A stretch of DNA of 64,000 nucleotides, taken from the NCBI GenBank assembly GCA_961205875.1, contig OY540816.1, positions 11,542,701 through 11,606,700 of the forward strand. The letters run 5' to 3'. A program made the translations under genes and the position numbers. The number at the start of each line of letters is the position of its first letter. Position 1 is the stretch's first letter. Below are positions 14,101 to 26,825 of this stretch, piece after piece. The stretch comes from Sialis fuliginosa (taxonomy: Eukaryota > Arthropoda > Insecta > Megaloptera > Sialidae). The notes beneath the pieces were generated by a model that had not been told where the DNA came from, searched no databases, and saw nothing but the letters and a program-made list of their open reading frames with translations.

Positions 14101-16417
14101 ATACAATTTTCTTGGCTATTTTAATTTTTTTTCCTTTAATTATAAGACTTACACTCCTATTTCAGCCAAAATCCTGCAACAGCATAAATTTATTGTCCTG
14201 AATTTTTAAATTTAAATGTAAAACTTCACAAAAATTAACAATTTAAAATTAATACCATTTAAAAGTGTATGTTTTGTGAGTTACCAAGTAGATGAATAGA
14301 AGACGACTAGGTTTTCCAGGAGAAACAGTGGCAGATCTATAGGAGGGCGTAAGATCTCCCTGACAACGAAATTAATTAACGTGGCGAATTTTTAGCAAGG
14401 GCAAATTAATACGGTGCCTTTTTGATGGAAACTTTGGTACAAAATCCTAAAAAAAGAGAAACAAAACTTTCTTTAAAATATTTATCGGAGGACGACATTT
14501 TTCATAATAATAAAGAGAAGACAAAATTGGCCAAATCTCTTCATGATTGCAAAAAATTTTGTCATAAACATTATTTGAAGGGTTCCAAAATGTTAACTGA
14601 GTTGGCAGTGATAAGTATCATTAACCAAGTTTTTTTTCTAATAGCGATTTTTGCAAATTATCATTTGCGTTATTCAGAAGCCAAAATGACTTAACTCAAC
14701 CTTTTGTCAATTGTCTTATTTTAATTTTCAAATGTTTAATTAGTGGAATACTTTCCAAAAACGTGCTCAATTTGTTCCATTTGCCAAAAATTGGAAAACT
14801 TTTTGTATAACATTTGATCTGTTGATTGAAACAGATTTTTTAGATTGTTTTGCAGAGTTGTTTGTTTCGGCATCTGAAAGAGATATTTATCTACATATAG
14901 AAAATAAATTCAAATTATTTATTTCTTGATGATGTACCTAATATAGAAATTTAATTTGCAAATAATTTATATTTATTATAAACATTTTATAATTTTCTTG
15001 TTATATGGAATTTATAAAACTAATCTAAATGTTTTTAGACTAATATTGAACAAATACTAACACGAATCTTGTAATATACAGTTTTTACTATAAAATGAAA
15101 AGAAAAAGACATTATCACATTTTTTAAAATTGAATGGCAAACACTAAAGGTTTATTTGTTTATAGCTGTAATATTTACATGTAGTTTTTATGTTTTGGAT
15201 TGTAAGGATTCTCGAAGAGAGATGAAATTCACAAGTTAACTGCAGGGATAAAATTATGTCGTAGACTTATAATATGTAATATATCTATAATAAAATTGAT
15301 ATTTTGTGATGTGGATTGAAAATCATAGATTGTGAAATATTTTTGTAAAAATTAATATTATTTTATAAATTTTTGCCGTAAATTAAACGTACTATCAAAA
15401 TTGAACAAATGTATCACAATTCAAAAATGTGGCAGCGCGAAAAAATTGGTTTTTGTGCCAGTTATGAGGGGGCTCTCTGTGAATTTGGATTTAAAAAAAA
15501 TGTACGTGTAATGTTTCTTTTGATTTATTTGAAATATCAGGACCTTGTGTTTTATTTTTAATTTATATTTATTAAGAATATATATTTAATATTTTTTAAT
15601 TTTAAAAGTAAATAATTTTATTAACGAAACATAATTATCTAACATTGAGTATTCTTGTACTAACAATTACATTTTTAACAGATATAGATTTAATTATTGT
15701 AAGTACCTACATGAGTCTATATTTCAGTAAAAATAATTTTTATACCTAAAGCCTAAAACAAATATGAGCATTTGTACCTTGACAAATCTTAGTAGTACAT
15801 TTATTATTTTTTATTATTGAATGTTGTTATTGTTTCGTTACAATTTTCATCGCTGAATTAATAATTCACTGGGTCTCTGGCTACATATTTTATGTGATAC
15901 AAAAACCGAACATGTATGCACAATCAATGTTGTAGCTACTATTTAGCCTGGAATCGCCACAGATCGTACATATTTATATTCAGCTCAGCGAATACAAAAA
16001 CGGTGAATAGTAACACAATTTATTATAACAGGATTAAATTATTAAAAGCTCCCAGAAAGGAATATAGTTAATATATTTCAACATGGCACGTGACACTTTT
16101 TTTCTGTTGATTGTTATATGAAAATAATACCAGAAATATAATTCTTCTAACAATAAGCGGCAATAAGTTTTTTGTTGTTGAGTATTTCTGAGTTTTGAAA
16201 AATATTAGTGTGACGTCATAAGAAAGATTAAATAAATAGTAAATCCTGAATTTAGAACGTATCATTAAATTCTATCAACAATTGCCGCATGTTAAATGTT
16301 GCTTTTTATATTTAATTTAGATGCATATTTAACATTTAAATCACACTACAGTTTACATATAGGTACCTAATTACCTATAAACTATACAAATAATCGTATG
16401 TATTTTCAATAGACTAA
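11134..16417. other. Gene-free AT-rich stretch
   Basis: No convincing exon. Features seen: an inverted pair near 12302-12330 and 12500-12525 (TATCATGGGCATCCACA against its complement), a degraded hAT-like piece near 13262-13402 containing an uninterrupted G tract at about 13279, and a CAGTGGCAGATCTATAGGAG end near 14328. An open frame at 14422-14694 has no recognisable family. Confidence 0.35.
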
Positions 16418-16747
16418 TGCCCGGTATTATAAAGAATTTTCTTGGCTGCAAATACAAATAAGCTCCCAGTTAACGCTATCTGCTAGGTGTTATGTAATTG
16501 CTCGATATTTTAAAACAGTGGTAATAAATGTGTAATAATGTTTATGAGGTACACTTGGGTCTTGGCAGCACTTATTTTAAGTCGCTGATTTCTACTTTTA
16601 ATACGCATGCATCAAAGTCATTATATGTTTGATTTAATTCGCTACATCTGTTAGTGTACTGTTATTTATATTTAATACCTAGTAGATAGCGTTAACTGGA
16701 AGCAAATTTGCATTTGCAGCCAAGCAAATTCTTTTTAATACCGGGCA
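16418..16747. mobile_element. Harbinger-like MITE, TGCCCGGTATTATAAAG family (copy 2, best preserved)
   Basis: 330 bp with TAA on both sides (16415-16417 and 16748-16750). The ends are TGCCCGGTATTATAAAGAAT and its near complement. Inverted repeats extend about 75 bases, through CTTGGCTGCAAAT, CAGTTAACGCTATCT and CTAGGTRTTA on both arms. No coding capacity. Confidence 0.8.
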
Positions 16748-17880
16748 TAATGCTTTTTTTTACTCCACTTCAAATATGTTCTAAATGTGTCCATTCCATT
16801 TCTCTGCATCGCTGTGGCCCCGCGAAAATTTATATAAAAATTAATTGTATTAAAAAATATCAACATTTTAGGACTATTTTGTTAGTAAATTTAATTTACG
16901 GTTTTCACAAAGTGAAACAAAATTTAAAATTTAATTACACCAATGATTGTTGTAGATTTAATCATGACTGTTCGATAAATTTATCATTCTTTACAAATTA
17001 TAATTCATATATTTAATTATATAACATTTATTAATAAGTATGACATAAATTTGGATTGGATTAAGGTAGATTAGTAATGTGAAGCTTATGTGTAGTGTTA
17101 TAAGAAAGTGTTATTTAAAGTAACTTTCACAGGTTGTTTTATAAACAATTACCTATATGGTATTGCCAGAAAATATTCTTATTTAGAAGTCCAAGTTTAG
17201 GAATAACCGTATTTTTTACTAAAGATTCCTGAGATATATCATCCTTACAAGGTTGTTCTTTGATTCCAGCAACATTCAGTAGACATCAAAAAGTGCAAAA
17301 ACATGCGGTTTCTCACTAGTATAGCAAATTGTTAATATTATGGTGGGTTTGGTAAGTGTTCTCTAGAGTATTTTATTTTGAACGAACAAATCGCGCACGA
17401 TCGTAGCAACCGAATATTCCAAACGAAAGATCGTTATATTCGTTACTTTCGTTGTTATTCCAACAATTGCCTTCACTTTAAAATGGTGCTTTTCCGTTTT
17501 TTATATAAGTAAACTGATGAAAAATTTAACAACGAAAACTGTTTTTGAAACAGTGCAATAATTTCTTACTAATTTTAAGCGAAATGGACAGTTGATAGCT
17601 GAAGATTTTGATAAGTTTATAAATCTAAAAGGTTAAAAATTATGAAAAAAGATACGAAAATCCCTGTACAAAAAAATACGTTCAAATAACGAATATTACC
17701 ACAGAAGACATCTCCACTGAGCAATAGCGAACAAATGATTTATTTTGAGCAAATACGATTTGCCGACAAGCTTTGGAAAACATTCGGTTCAGTTCGGAGA
17801 CAGGTACAACTTGCCGAATATTACTTTGCGTACTCGATTCGTTCGGTTTGTTTGAAGTAAAATGCTCCAGTGAAGACCCA

Positions 17881-18120
17881 GCATTCTGTTTTCACTTTAA
17901 GGGTCGATCCAGGTTATCGTGCCGGTCCGGTCTCGCTCCAATCAAATATAAATATACAATAAACAATGAAAATATTCATACTATAGGTATCGTGCCGGTC
18001 TCGGTCCAATCACGCTCGATTACAGTATTACTATATTAAACTGAATATTTGACTGGAGCGAGACCGGCACGATAGTCTGGATCGACCCTAAACCGGCAAA
18101 ACAGAAATTCTGTTTTGTTA
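17881..18120. repeat. GC-rich inverted repeat element (MITE-like)
   Basis: The left arm (about 17881-17950) contains CATTCTGTTTTC, AAGGGTCGATCC and TATCGTGCCGGT followed by TCTCGCTCCAATCAAATA. The right arm (about 18045-18120) carries the complements in reverse order. A third partial copy of TATCGTGCCGGTCTCGGTCC lies between them at about 17989. It is clearly richer in GC than its surroundings. Likely a non-autonomous DNA transposon, class not assigned. Confidence 0.6.
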
Positions 18121-18810
18121 GTTATCAAAAATACTGGTCTAACCGTTGTTGTTTTGCATTGCTCGTTGTTCTCTATAATCTGCAACTAAATGCTTTACAC
18201 TCGTTAGGTAGATGAAAGAGTCCATATTTTTCACGCACTTTTATCATAGTATTAAAAAAATATGAATGGCTAATTGTTTACTGATAAACCGAATTAAATA
18301 ACTATATACAGTAACATTTATGTATCAAAATTATTCCGTCATTTATCCTGTGAAAGTTATATTAATATGTTTAGGGTTGGCAGATATCCTGGAAATTACA
18401 TAACAGTATCACAAAACTGCTTTGTTTAACTTTATTATGTGTTTCTTTAGTACCTAAACGATATATACAAATGTATATATAATAAAATTTAAGCAAATAA
18501 ATACTTTTTAATTGCGGTTAGTCTTATTTTTATTTCTACATTTTAGATCCTTTTGATTCAGGAACTATGAACCATCATGATTCTCGAGCTATATAGGTTC
18601 ATTAATATTTCTACAAATGAAGTTCATATCCTTTCTAAAAAGAACCGAATTTATAATCTAATATGTATATTGTATAAACAGATGTTAAAATTGAATATTC
18701 TATTAAATTAAAAATTACCATTTGAAAATTGGACAACAGAGGTAAAAGTTTAAAACAACTTACAGCTCAAATGTTTGATTACGTTTTTAATATTTTAAAC
18801 ATGGTGCGTT

Positions 18811-18915
18811 TTGACGCAGCTAAAATGCCAGTTGCATATTGAATCACATATTAGATTTGTAAGAACGAAGCGCTGACAGACACCGTTTCTGTAAAGTTCC
18901 AAGGCTTTTTGACTA
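18811..18915. repeat. Dispersed repeat A (copy 1)
   Basis: Contains GACGCAGCTAAAATGCCA, then TGAATCACATA and CACCGTTTCTGTAAAGTTCC. The same block, with mismatches, recurs at about 24852-24955, and its left part at 55812-55851. It has no clear terminal repeats, so the class is unknown. Confidence 0.55.
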
Positions 18916-20595
18916 GCCATCGTCGCGTTTTAATGCTGAATAAGTGCCAGCCTGATTCATTTATACCGTTTGAATTCTCGAGGTTGATACGGCGACTTTA
19001 TCGCTCTGTCTTATTTGCCAAGACGAACAAGTATGTAACAAAATAAAATAATTTGTTTGAAATTTTCAATTATCATAAAAAAATAAAAATAATTAACAAA
19101 TGATTTGAATTGAAATATGTAATTATGAAACATTGGTTAATGTTATGTACATCGCAATCTTAAATTTACTATTTATTTGAGAAATGTAGCTACTCTATAT
19201 TTTAAATCAGTACTACGTACCTCCACCATATTTGAGCTTGTCGCTGGGTAGTATATAGACCGCTGTAAATACATAGTTGTGGTAATAAGTGATGTTACTA
19301 ACATGAAAGACAGATCTGTAACCGCAGTCGGATTAGGAAGGAATATTTATGTTAATCTGGATTATCTGGATTTTATCTTAAAAAGAACAATATGAGTGGT
19401 GGAATCACATTAGTTTATATTGACAAATGTTTCAAAATAAAATAAGAAAGACTTAAAATTAAAATTGAAGTTTTTAATGTTACAAAAAATAAAAAGTATT
19501 TCTATACTACTTTCCATGAAATAATAATAGGTAATAATACCCCCCCCCCCCCCAATTATTTTAACAATCTTTTTGGGAATAGACAAAATACATAGAATAC
19601 CACTAGTAAGGTTCATACAGCAGTTGAGCGGCACATCGGTATTGCTTGTGTATACGTCGACAGTTTTCCGTTCGATTTCAATTGTTTGTTTGTGTAAATG
19701 AACCAGAACGTGTGACACACACTGCGGGACGGGTGGTCTGTATTTGTATCCAATGGCAAACATAGCCGGATTAAGAAATGTTTCAAAAAAGATTATTTTG
19801 TTTTTTTTTCTCAAATAACAAGTATAATGAATTTTGTTTTCTTCATTATGTATTCATAGTAAACAGCATTGTTTTTCTATAACCCCTCCCTATGATTCAC
19901 TATATGTGAAATTATTATATTTTTTATATAATTTGTAAAAAAGTAAAGGACAATCGAAGTAATTAACAAACGTACCCAAATATAATGTCTCCTGTAGGGG
20001 TGACATACATTGGGTCAATCTGCCCGTATCAACACACATATTTTTGTTTATTTTTTAAATATATCTATCTGTATAAATGAATTTAAATGATATACGTATA
20101 AATTGTGTTTATTATATCATCTGGATTTGTAATGTATAATTTTTACCTATATAATTAATAAGTATAATTAAAACACAAGTATCAATTAATTCTATATCGA
20201 TAAAAAAGTTTATTTCCACCTTTCCTACTTGGAGAGTATAGAATTGTTCCCAAAATTAGAATGAAAGAAATCGGAATGTCACGCCCGATGTTTATATTAA
20301 TGAACGGCAATTAGCTCTTCAATAAAAATAAGTTGTATGTCCGTTATACACATATAAAATTAAATATCATGTTTAAATGAATAAATTATAAATGATTATG
20401 TTAATTTGTTTAGTAGTTCTGATTACTGCCGGTTGATATCCGGTTAGTTTATTAATTTAAATAATGCCAAATTCGTTATCTGTTTAGATATGCCCATATA
20501 CATATATTACATAGGTAGAGCCGAATTTTCGAATAGTAGCTCTAACTGGTGTTATTTGACGGTACTAACTGCACAAGGTCTTTATCTCATTCGCT

Positions 20596-21044
20596 CTAAA
20601 TAATCGAAGCGTCGTCGGTAGCGTCGGGACGCGTGCGCTCGCACATGTGCAGTTGGCATAAATCGAACCCAGTGGAAATGCCGCTGGCTTGCTTTTACCT
20701 ATCCTAGATCACACATACTGCAGAAAGTGTGAATCTTACAGAGACAGGTGTGAAAACGTTTAATGAACCACTGATTGTTGAAGTGACTGTGTTATTAGTG
20801 AATTCTGCATTCCCAGTGTGCGACAATCGATATATCTTGTGCAAAGCAATCGACGGGTGTGGCCGGTAACTGCTAATAAGTGTGATTGTTGCTCATCTAA
20901 GTGCGCGGGTGTTAGCGTGATGGAGTCGAAATGGCGGGCAGTGTTCTGTGATTGAGTCCTCCTTTCGGACAAAGAAGGACAAGTCGTCGTGTCGTGAAGG
21001 TAATAAAAACCGGCACCACGTTTTGCACGGAAGTGATCGACAGG
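20596..21044 (+). promoter_or_regulatory. Galphao: Galpha-o promoter/5' UTR region for first exon 1a
   Basis: Directly upstream of the exon-1a ATG the sequence becomes conspicuously GC- and CpG-rich compared with its surroundings (for example GCGTCGTCGGTAGCGTCGGG near 20609). This is typical of a conserved promoter and leader in an AT-rich insect genome. The transcription start cannot be placed; no TATA box is obvious. Leader splicing is possible. Confidence 0.5.
20763..20955 (+). promoter_or_regulatory. Galphao: Upstream ORFs in the exon-1a leader
   Basis: If the leader is transcribed unspliced it holds at least two short upstream frames: ATG at 20763 followed after two codons by TGA (20763-20774), and ATG at 20920 encoding 11 residues (starting MESKWRAV) ending at 20955. 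They could reduce initiation at the main ATG. Whether they are in the mature leader is not known. Confidence 0.35.
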
Positions 21045-21162
21045 ATGGGCTGCACCACTTCCGCAGAAGAAAGGGCAGCCTTGGCTAGGAGTAAGCAAAT
21101 TGAGAAAAACCTTAAGGAGGATGGTATTCAAGCGGCCAAGGACATTAAACTTTTACTTCTTG
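21045..21162 (+). CDS. Galphao: Galpha-o alternative first coding exon 1a
   Basis: Encodes the N-terminal helix of a Go-class heterotrimeric G-protein alpha subunit, which couples receptors to neuronal signalling at the inner plasma membrane. It begins [20 protein letters not shown] and ends KDIKLLLL plus one base of the P-loop glycine codon. Gly2 (N-myristoylation) and Cys3 (palmitoylation) are both present, as in canonical Go/Gi proteins. The start has A at -3. Donor GTGAGT follows directly. The reading phase matches the exon at 52202 exactly (39 codons plus 1 nt here). Alternative first exons are known for Drosophila Galpha-o. Confidence 0.93.
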
Positions 21163-22952
21163 GTGAGTTACTAACTATACTTAAAACTATACACACCTAC
21201 CTACATATACATACAAGTATGAATGTATGTGTATATATGTATATACATATACAATTAATATTCATACATATACATGTATGTAAATGGTGCTTAGTAAGCT
21301 TTCAACATGTAAGCTTCACAAATATGATCAATGGTTAGTTACTAAGGAGCTCTATGTATTTTATTTAAAGTAATGCAGATGATAGTAGATTTAAAAAATT
21401 CCTGTAGACCCACGGTATTGAATTTTGTAAAGGGTGTTTGAACCAGTTGAAAAGTATAATATATTATGTATAGTTAAAAGGTTTTTTAATTCAACATGAA
21501 TAATCTTATCATAGTTGATCCTCAAATTTCTACTAGGATTACTACTTATTAAATTTATTGATTTTATTTTAGATATAACTAATACTTTTAGAAATAAGCA
21601 CTCTTAAAACGTGTCATTATTTTTTTATGTCTACAAAAATTGCATTTTACTGTTATTGTGTTTGTATAAAACTGGTCTTATTTCGCGTTTCCTTCAAATG
21701 GATTTTTCATAGTTGAAAACATAAAGCTTAGAAAATTAAAAAAAAACATTTTTTTACTTTAGCAGTTTATTTTACAGTAGAAATTTTATTTGGAATGCAA
21801 AATACATAATTTTATAAATGACTACATATCAAGTGTTTTTATATTGCATTAATATTATATTCATTGAATTTAAATTAACAAATTACATTTAAAATATAAA
21901 TAATAATATGAAACATTTGAATCTAACTGAAACAAAATTTCTTTAGGTATTGAAGATACCTACTTAGATTTTGATGATTTAAAAACTAAATGATAAATAA
22001 GAAATTAAATTATACAAATTTAATTTAAATTTTGTAATTATGTTTTTTTCTTATATCGAAAGAAGAGAGTTTAGATATTTTAAAACAATAAAATATTCCA
22101 TAAGAACATTGATTTTCATTAAATACAAAAAATTGAAGTTCGAGTTTACATTACATTTATTTTTAAATTGTAAGAGTTGTATGTATACACGATCACAATT
22201 TAAAAATAGAACTACCTTGATCATTGACAGCTAAATAGAAATAGACCTGTCATTATAAAAGGTACGGTGTAAACAGTATAACAAAAATATAAAAAAATTA
22301 TAAAATATTTATTTACTTAATTAAAATATAAAAAACGCACTTTTATCATTAATTTTGAGTGGGTATTATAGTTTCTGGCAAGCGGTCAAATTTTGATTCC
22401 TGGAGGATCAGGAAGTTTAAAACTGATATTTTTAGTTTGTCTAAAATACTTAATATAATTGTCGATAAAGATGAAAGTGGGTAGGCGTTTCTGTCAGAAA
22501 TATAGGATGTATTTAAAATTAAAGTAATTAGGAGCAATGAACTGAATAATTATAGGTACCTACCTACCTAACTAAATTCAAACTTTTGACATCTGTACTG
22601 CCAAAAACATTATTAGATTTATAGCTACGTTAGAAGCGATTGCCTGAAACATGGGGATTTTATAATAACGCTGGGGAATATTGTTCTCGAAAAGAAATTA
22701 CAGTTTAGTTTTTCCAATTTTCTTTGGGTTAAAAACCTTCTTCTCACAGTGTTTGTATAGTAGGACAGTATTTTAAACTAAAGCAAGTAAATATTACAAA
22801 ACATACTTATAATATGAGAGTTTTGCACAAGTACAAAAAAATGGACTTACTTTTAAAAGATATTGTACTTAAGTCAAAGTACAAGTACGTTAATTCCTAG
22901 AAAATGTATTTAAGTACAAAAAGAAGTAGATACTTTTTATATAAATGTACTT

Positions 22953-23097
22953 AAGTACTTTCACAAAAGTACTTAAATAAATACGTATTTAAGTACTTTC
23001 ACAAAAGTACTTAAATAAATACGTACTTAAGTACTTTCACAAAAGTACTTAAATAAATACGTTCTTAAGTATTTTCACAAAAGAACTTAAATACATT
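22953..23097. repeat. 38-bp tandem repeat, about 3.8 copies
   Basis: Units begin at 22953, 22991, 23029 and 23067, each starting AAGTACTTTCACAAAAGTAC and ending TAAATAAATACGTACTT with small changes. The fourth copy is incomplete. Each unit contains the palindromic AAGTACTT/TACTTAAGTA motif, so single strands could fold. The flanks from 22845 carry scattered GTACTTAAGTAC pieces of the same motif. Confidence 0.85.
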
Positions 23098-23753
23098 AAG
23101 AATAATTAAGTTTTGTTTTAATTAAAACAGTTATTAAATAACAATTGTAAATATTTAGATAGATATCAAATAGAGCTATTGGAAAAATAGGCATTATTCT
23201 ATTAAATAATTAGAGCTGTATTTGAACAGTTGGAAAATTAGGCGCATTTAATAAGCCTATTTATATGTTACGGTCAGTGTAAAAAAATTAAGAAATATTA
23301 ATAATTATACCGGTTATTATTAATACAAATCAATAAATAAGGTTAGGTTAGGTTGCGGTTAATTTTAAAACGTACCAGTTTTAATATAGTTAATACTTAC
23401 TGCATTTATTACACTTACCGTAACATAAATATGTAAATCAAAGAAAATGGTTATTTATTTATTTATTCCTGTGCTTTGTAATTGGCTATCCTGTTTTCAA
23501 ATGTTTTAAAAATGCGAACTTTATTGATAATATGAATTAAACAAAAATTATATAAAGCATTTTAAAAAAAAAATTAAATTGAAAAAAATACTTCATTTTA
23601 TGGCGGTTCCCTTAGACAGCTGCTCCCTTTAAAATCCGGCAATAGTGTTGATATTATTTGACATTATTGTAATGTGAATTAAAATTAACTATTTTTTTTA
23701 ATTAATGTATTTAATTAACAACAAGAAAACTAAATTAGTACACTTTTTTCTAA

Positions 23754-24030
23754 TATCCGGTGTTAATAAAGAATTTAATTTGGAGTAAAGGTTAACCTAA
23801 CACTATCTGCAGGGTATTAAATTTAAATATAAATGACAGTTCTAGTTCTCATAACATCTAATGAATGGTATTGTTTGTATGAATGACCGTGACATAGCGC
23901 ATTAAATAGGAATCATGCAGTGATCTAAAAGCTGTGGTAACAATTTTACTTCATAAAATACGTAAAATTCGCATTATTATACTTTTATTACCACTGCTTT
24001 AAAATCCTGAGCAAAATCATAACAATTTGA
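23754..24030. mobile_element. Harbinger-like MITE, TGCCCGG family (copy 3, degraded)
   Basis: The left end is preceded by TAA and reads TATCCGGTGTTAATAAAGAA, followed by GGTTAACCTAACACTATCTGCAGGGTATTA, matching the left arm of copy 2. The internal TTTTAAARCAGTGGTAATA block occurs reversed near 23985-24010. The right terminus is too diverged to place, so the end is approximate. Confidence 0.5.
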
Positions 24031-24851
24031 CACTTAAATAACATAACATATAAGTATATTAATTATTACATTAGTTTTGATCCATGGTAAATAAGCGAGA
24101 AATTTCCCATCGGCCTAATTAATTTTGAACTTAATCCTTTATAATAAATTATAAAAATAACCCCCCCCCCCCTCCTAAGATATTATTATATATAAATCCC
24201 CTCTAATCTGTTTAAAAAAGTGAATATTTTTCATTTTATGTGTAGGAATTAGTTTTAATAGAATTATTTATATTGAAATCGGTCTGCATAGTTTTAGAAT
24301 TGTATATTATCCGTGTCATTCTATGTAAGCCACGCCTCTTTTGAGATGTTTTACATATGTGAATCTACAAGGTCTTTCAATGTTTATATCATAAACGTTT
24401 TGTTTAAACTTACAATACTAAACTGATTCCAATAAAACAATTGTAATTGTAAAAATCGTTCATTGGTTAGTCACTATTATAGGTAAACTAAGGGCTTGAC
24501 CCTGGACACGACAAGCTTTACGTATTTGACCTCGCAGCTAACATTTTTATAACTATGTAAGTTATACATACGTAATGTATGTTTCTACGTATATTGTTAC
24601 ATATAAACGTTAAATGATGTAAAAAACGTGCTTAACTACATTATTTTAACTGACTTATCATTATTGATTCCAAGAAAATATATTTGTATACAAATGAAAA
24701 ATTGTTCATGAATTCTAGAACGAACCATTAAAATTTATACATGTCTGTCTGCATTCTATATAGATATGTTAATTTTATAAAGTAAAATAATATTATATAG
24801 ATATATCTATAGGTATAAAGTCTTTGTTAGCTGTGTCAAAACGCAGCGCCG

Positions 24852-24955
24852 TTTCGACGCAGTTAACATGCCACTTGTATTGAATCACATACAATAGATT
24901 TGCAAGGTTTAAGCAATGGCGGATACCGTTTCTGTAAAGTGCCAATGCTTAAGAT
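24852..24955. repeat. Dispersed repeat A (copy 2)
   Basis: TTTCGACGCAGTTAACATGC, CACTTGTATTGAATCACATA and ACCGTTTCTGTAAAGTGCCA match the blocks at 18811-18915; the first two match 55812-55851. Confidence 0.6.
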
Positions 24956-26454
24956 TAGATAAAATATGTTAAAAATAAACTAAAGCTTTTTAGTATTACG
25001 AAAAAATAAAAATTCAATTTCCTCATTAATTGTACTTTTTTAATGATTTTATATTATTCTTAATTTTATTTAATTTATACATATTATGTATATGTATAAA
25101 ATACATTATGTAGGTACTTTCTATTTCTATATCTACGACGGTTACTCTATCAGACTTCTAGCAATAAACGTATATGGTACTGGCACTAGTTATGGCCGCT
25201 ATAAGAGCAAGGTTTACTATTTTTGTGATTGACGGGCTTATTTTTTGTAATTCTTATGAACTAATGTTACTAATAAAACAAGTAACTCTTTATTTAATCA
25301 AATTAATTTCCAAAGTCCGCAAATATAGTTTGTTTTTTAAATTATAACCTTTTATTTTGTTTATGTTTTTTCTCCAGGAATGGATAAAGTAAAACCAGTA
25401 ATTAGCATGCAATGATGGACACTTACTAATGATTACAAAATGATAAGTGCTACAACACAAAAGATATAAAAGAAAGAATCGTCAAATTTGAAACAATTTA
25501 ATAAATAAATTATACTAATTATTAGTTTAAATGTCCACCATTTTGACACCTATTGACCGATTGCCATCAGTTAAATGTATAATAATGTATATATATTAAT
25601 ATTCAGAAATGGTAGTAATCAAATATCAAGATTCAGTAAATTTAATTAAAAAATAACCATTACTGGGGTCATATCCAAGACTGGTGCCAGTACCTTATAT
25701 ATAAAATGATTAATAATAATAAAATTTATATGAAAAACAAAAATGTAAAGTAATATCCTTCAATAATAACTGACAATTTTTGCAACGCAAAAAATGTTCA
25801 TACGAACCAAATTTGTCAGTAATTGCTAAAAACATGTCAGGAGTTTATAAAAGAAATTAAACTGGTATTATGTAAACAATGTAACATAACATGTTTTTGT
25901 AAATGTTTGAAGGGGGAAGGCATAATGAATATTACTGGATATGGTCACCCTAGCATTTTACACCTTTTTCTAAAAGTTCGAAAACCTACGTTTAAAAATA
26001 CATAATACAGAAGAGGGGTTGGTAACCTTAATGAGATTGCAAATATAGACTAAAGTAAACAGATTAAGAAGGGAAGGAATAGAGTGAAAGTGATTATAAA
26101 AAAAACGTAAGAAACGTTGATTAAAATGCTTTAAAAATATTGGAAACTTTTAGTTACCCGCAGACCGCCAGTTGTTGAATCATAAAGCAGAATATAAAAC
26201 TGTTGCATTCTACTGAACACCATTGAATGTATGTATGTATGTTATTGATTTTCACCATACTCTACACTAGGGATCGGCAAAAAGCGACCTACGAAATGGT
26301 TAATTCTTGCTTGTCATAACGATTACATTTTTTAACGACGGAAATATTTATAAAAATCTATTGCAGAATTTGCATATTATACAGTTATTTGGATTTTGTT
26401 TATACATAGTAAAAAAGTAGTTGATATTATTTGAAATAGTAAAAAATTACAGCT

Positions 26455-26825
26455 TCATGCCGATACGAGACTGCTTTTTTGGATAAGACGAGACCATTCG
26501 AAATTTTGACAAGACCGAGACGATATTAACTTCAAAGTCTCGTTAAGAGTTTTATTGAATGTCTCGGTTTTATAAGATTTAAGATCATCTATAATAATTA
26601 TTAAAAATTTAATTAATCTTTAAATCAATAACTATAATCATAAAAAAAAATATTTTTATAAAAAAATGCTACTTCTTGGTCTCGATCCAGTGTACGAAAA
26701 CGAGACAGGCTTAATTTTTTACGAGACGAAATTATGACGAGATGGCTTCAATTTTTTAGGTTCAGATGAGACTATCAGTTGTAAAATTCGAAACAAGACG
26801 AGATTTACCGCTCGTGTGCAACCCT
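26455..26825. repeat. GAGACGAGAC-rich dispersed element
   Basis: A block with many GAGAC/GTCTCG words in both orientations (ACGAGACTGC, AAGACGAGACCATTCG, GTCTCGATCCAG, ACGAGACGAAATTATGACGA). The two ends read roughly as inverted versions of each other. No frame or target duplication could be read. Probably a non-autonomous transposon. Confidence 0.4.

Larger units (their letters stand above)
16748..20595. other. Intergenic stretch before Galpha-o
   Basis: AT-rich DNA without recognisable exons apart from the repeats listed separately at 17881 and 18811. A C tract of about 14 bases lies near 19542. The 134-codon minus-strand open frame at 19410-19814 shows no recognisable family and runs through this tract. 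Confidence 0.35.

Noticed and set aside
14422..14694. 90-codon plus-strand open frame
   Set aside because: No recognisable domain, no splice partners, and it follows a transposon-like CAGTGGCAGATCTATAGG end; possibly a transposon scrap but not supportable.
19410..19814. 134-codon minus-strand open frame
   Set aside because: The frame crosses a poly-C tract read as glycines and ends in low-complexity Phe/Asn sequence; no family recognised.
20760..21131. 123-codon minus-strand open frame opposite the Galpha-o leader and exon 1a
   Set aside because: A shadow of the GC-rich conserved exon and leader on the other strand.
21190..21270. Candidate small RNA or promoter in TATATACATATAC sequence
   Set aside because: Simple-sequence repeat without structure or motif beyond the repeat.
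22953..23097. Possible CRISPR array
   Set aside because: The units are contiguous 38-bp tandem repeats with no unique spacers, in a eukaryotic intron.
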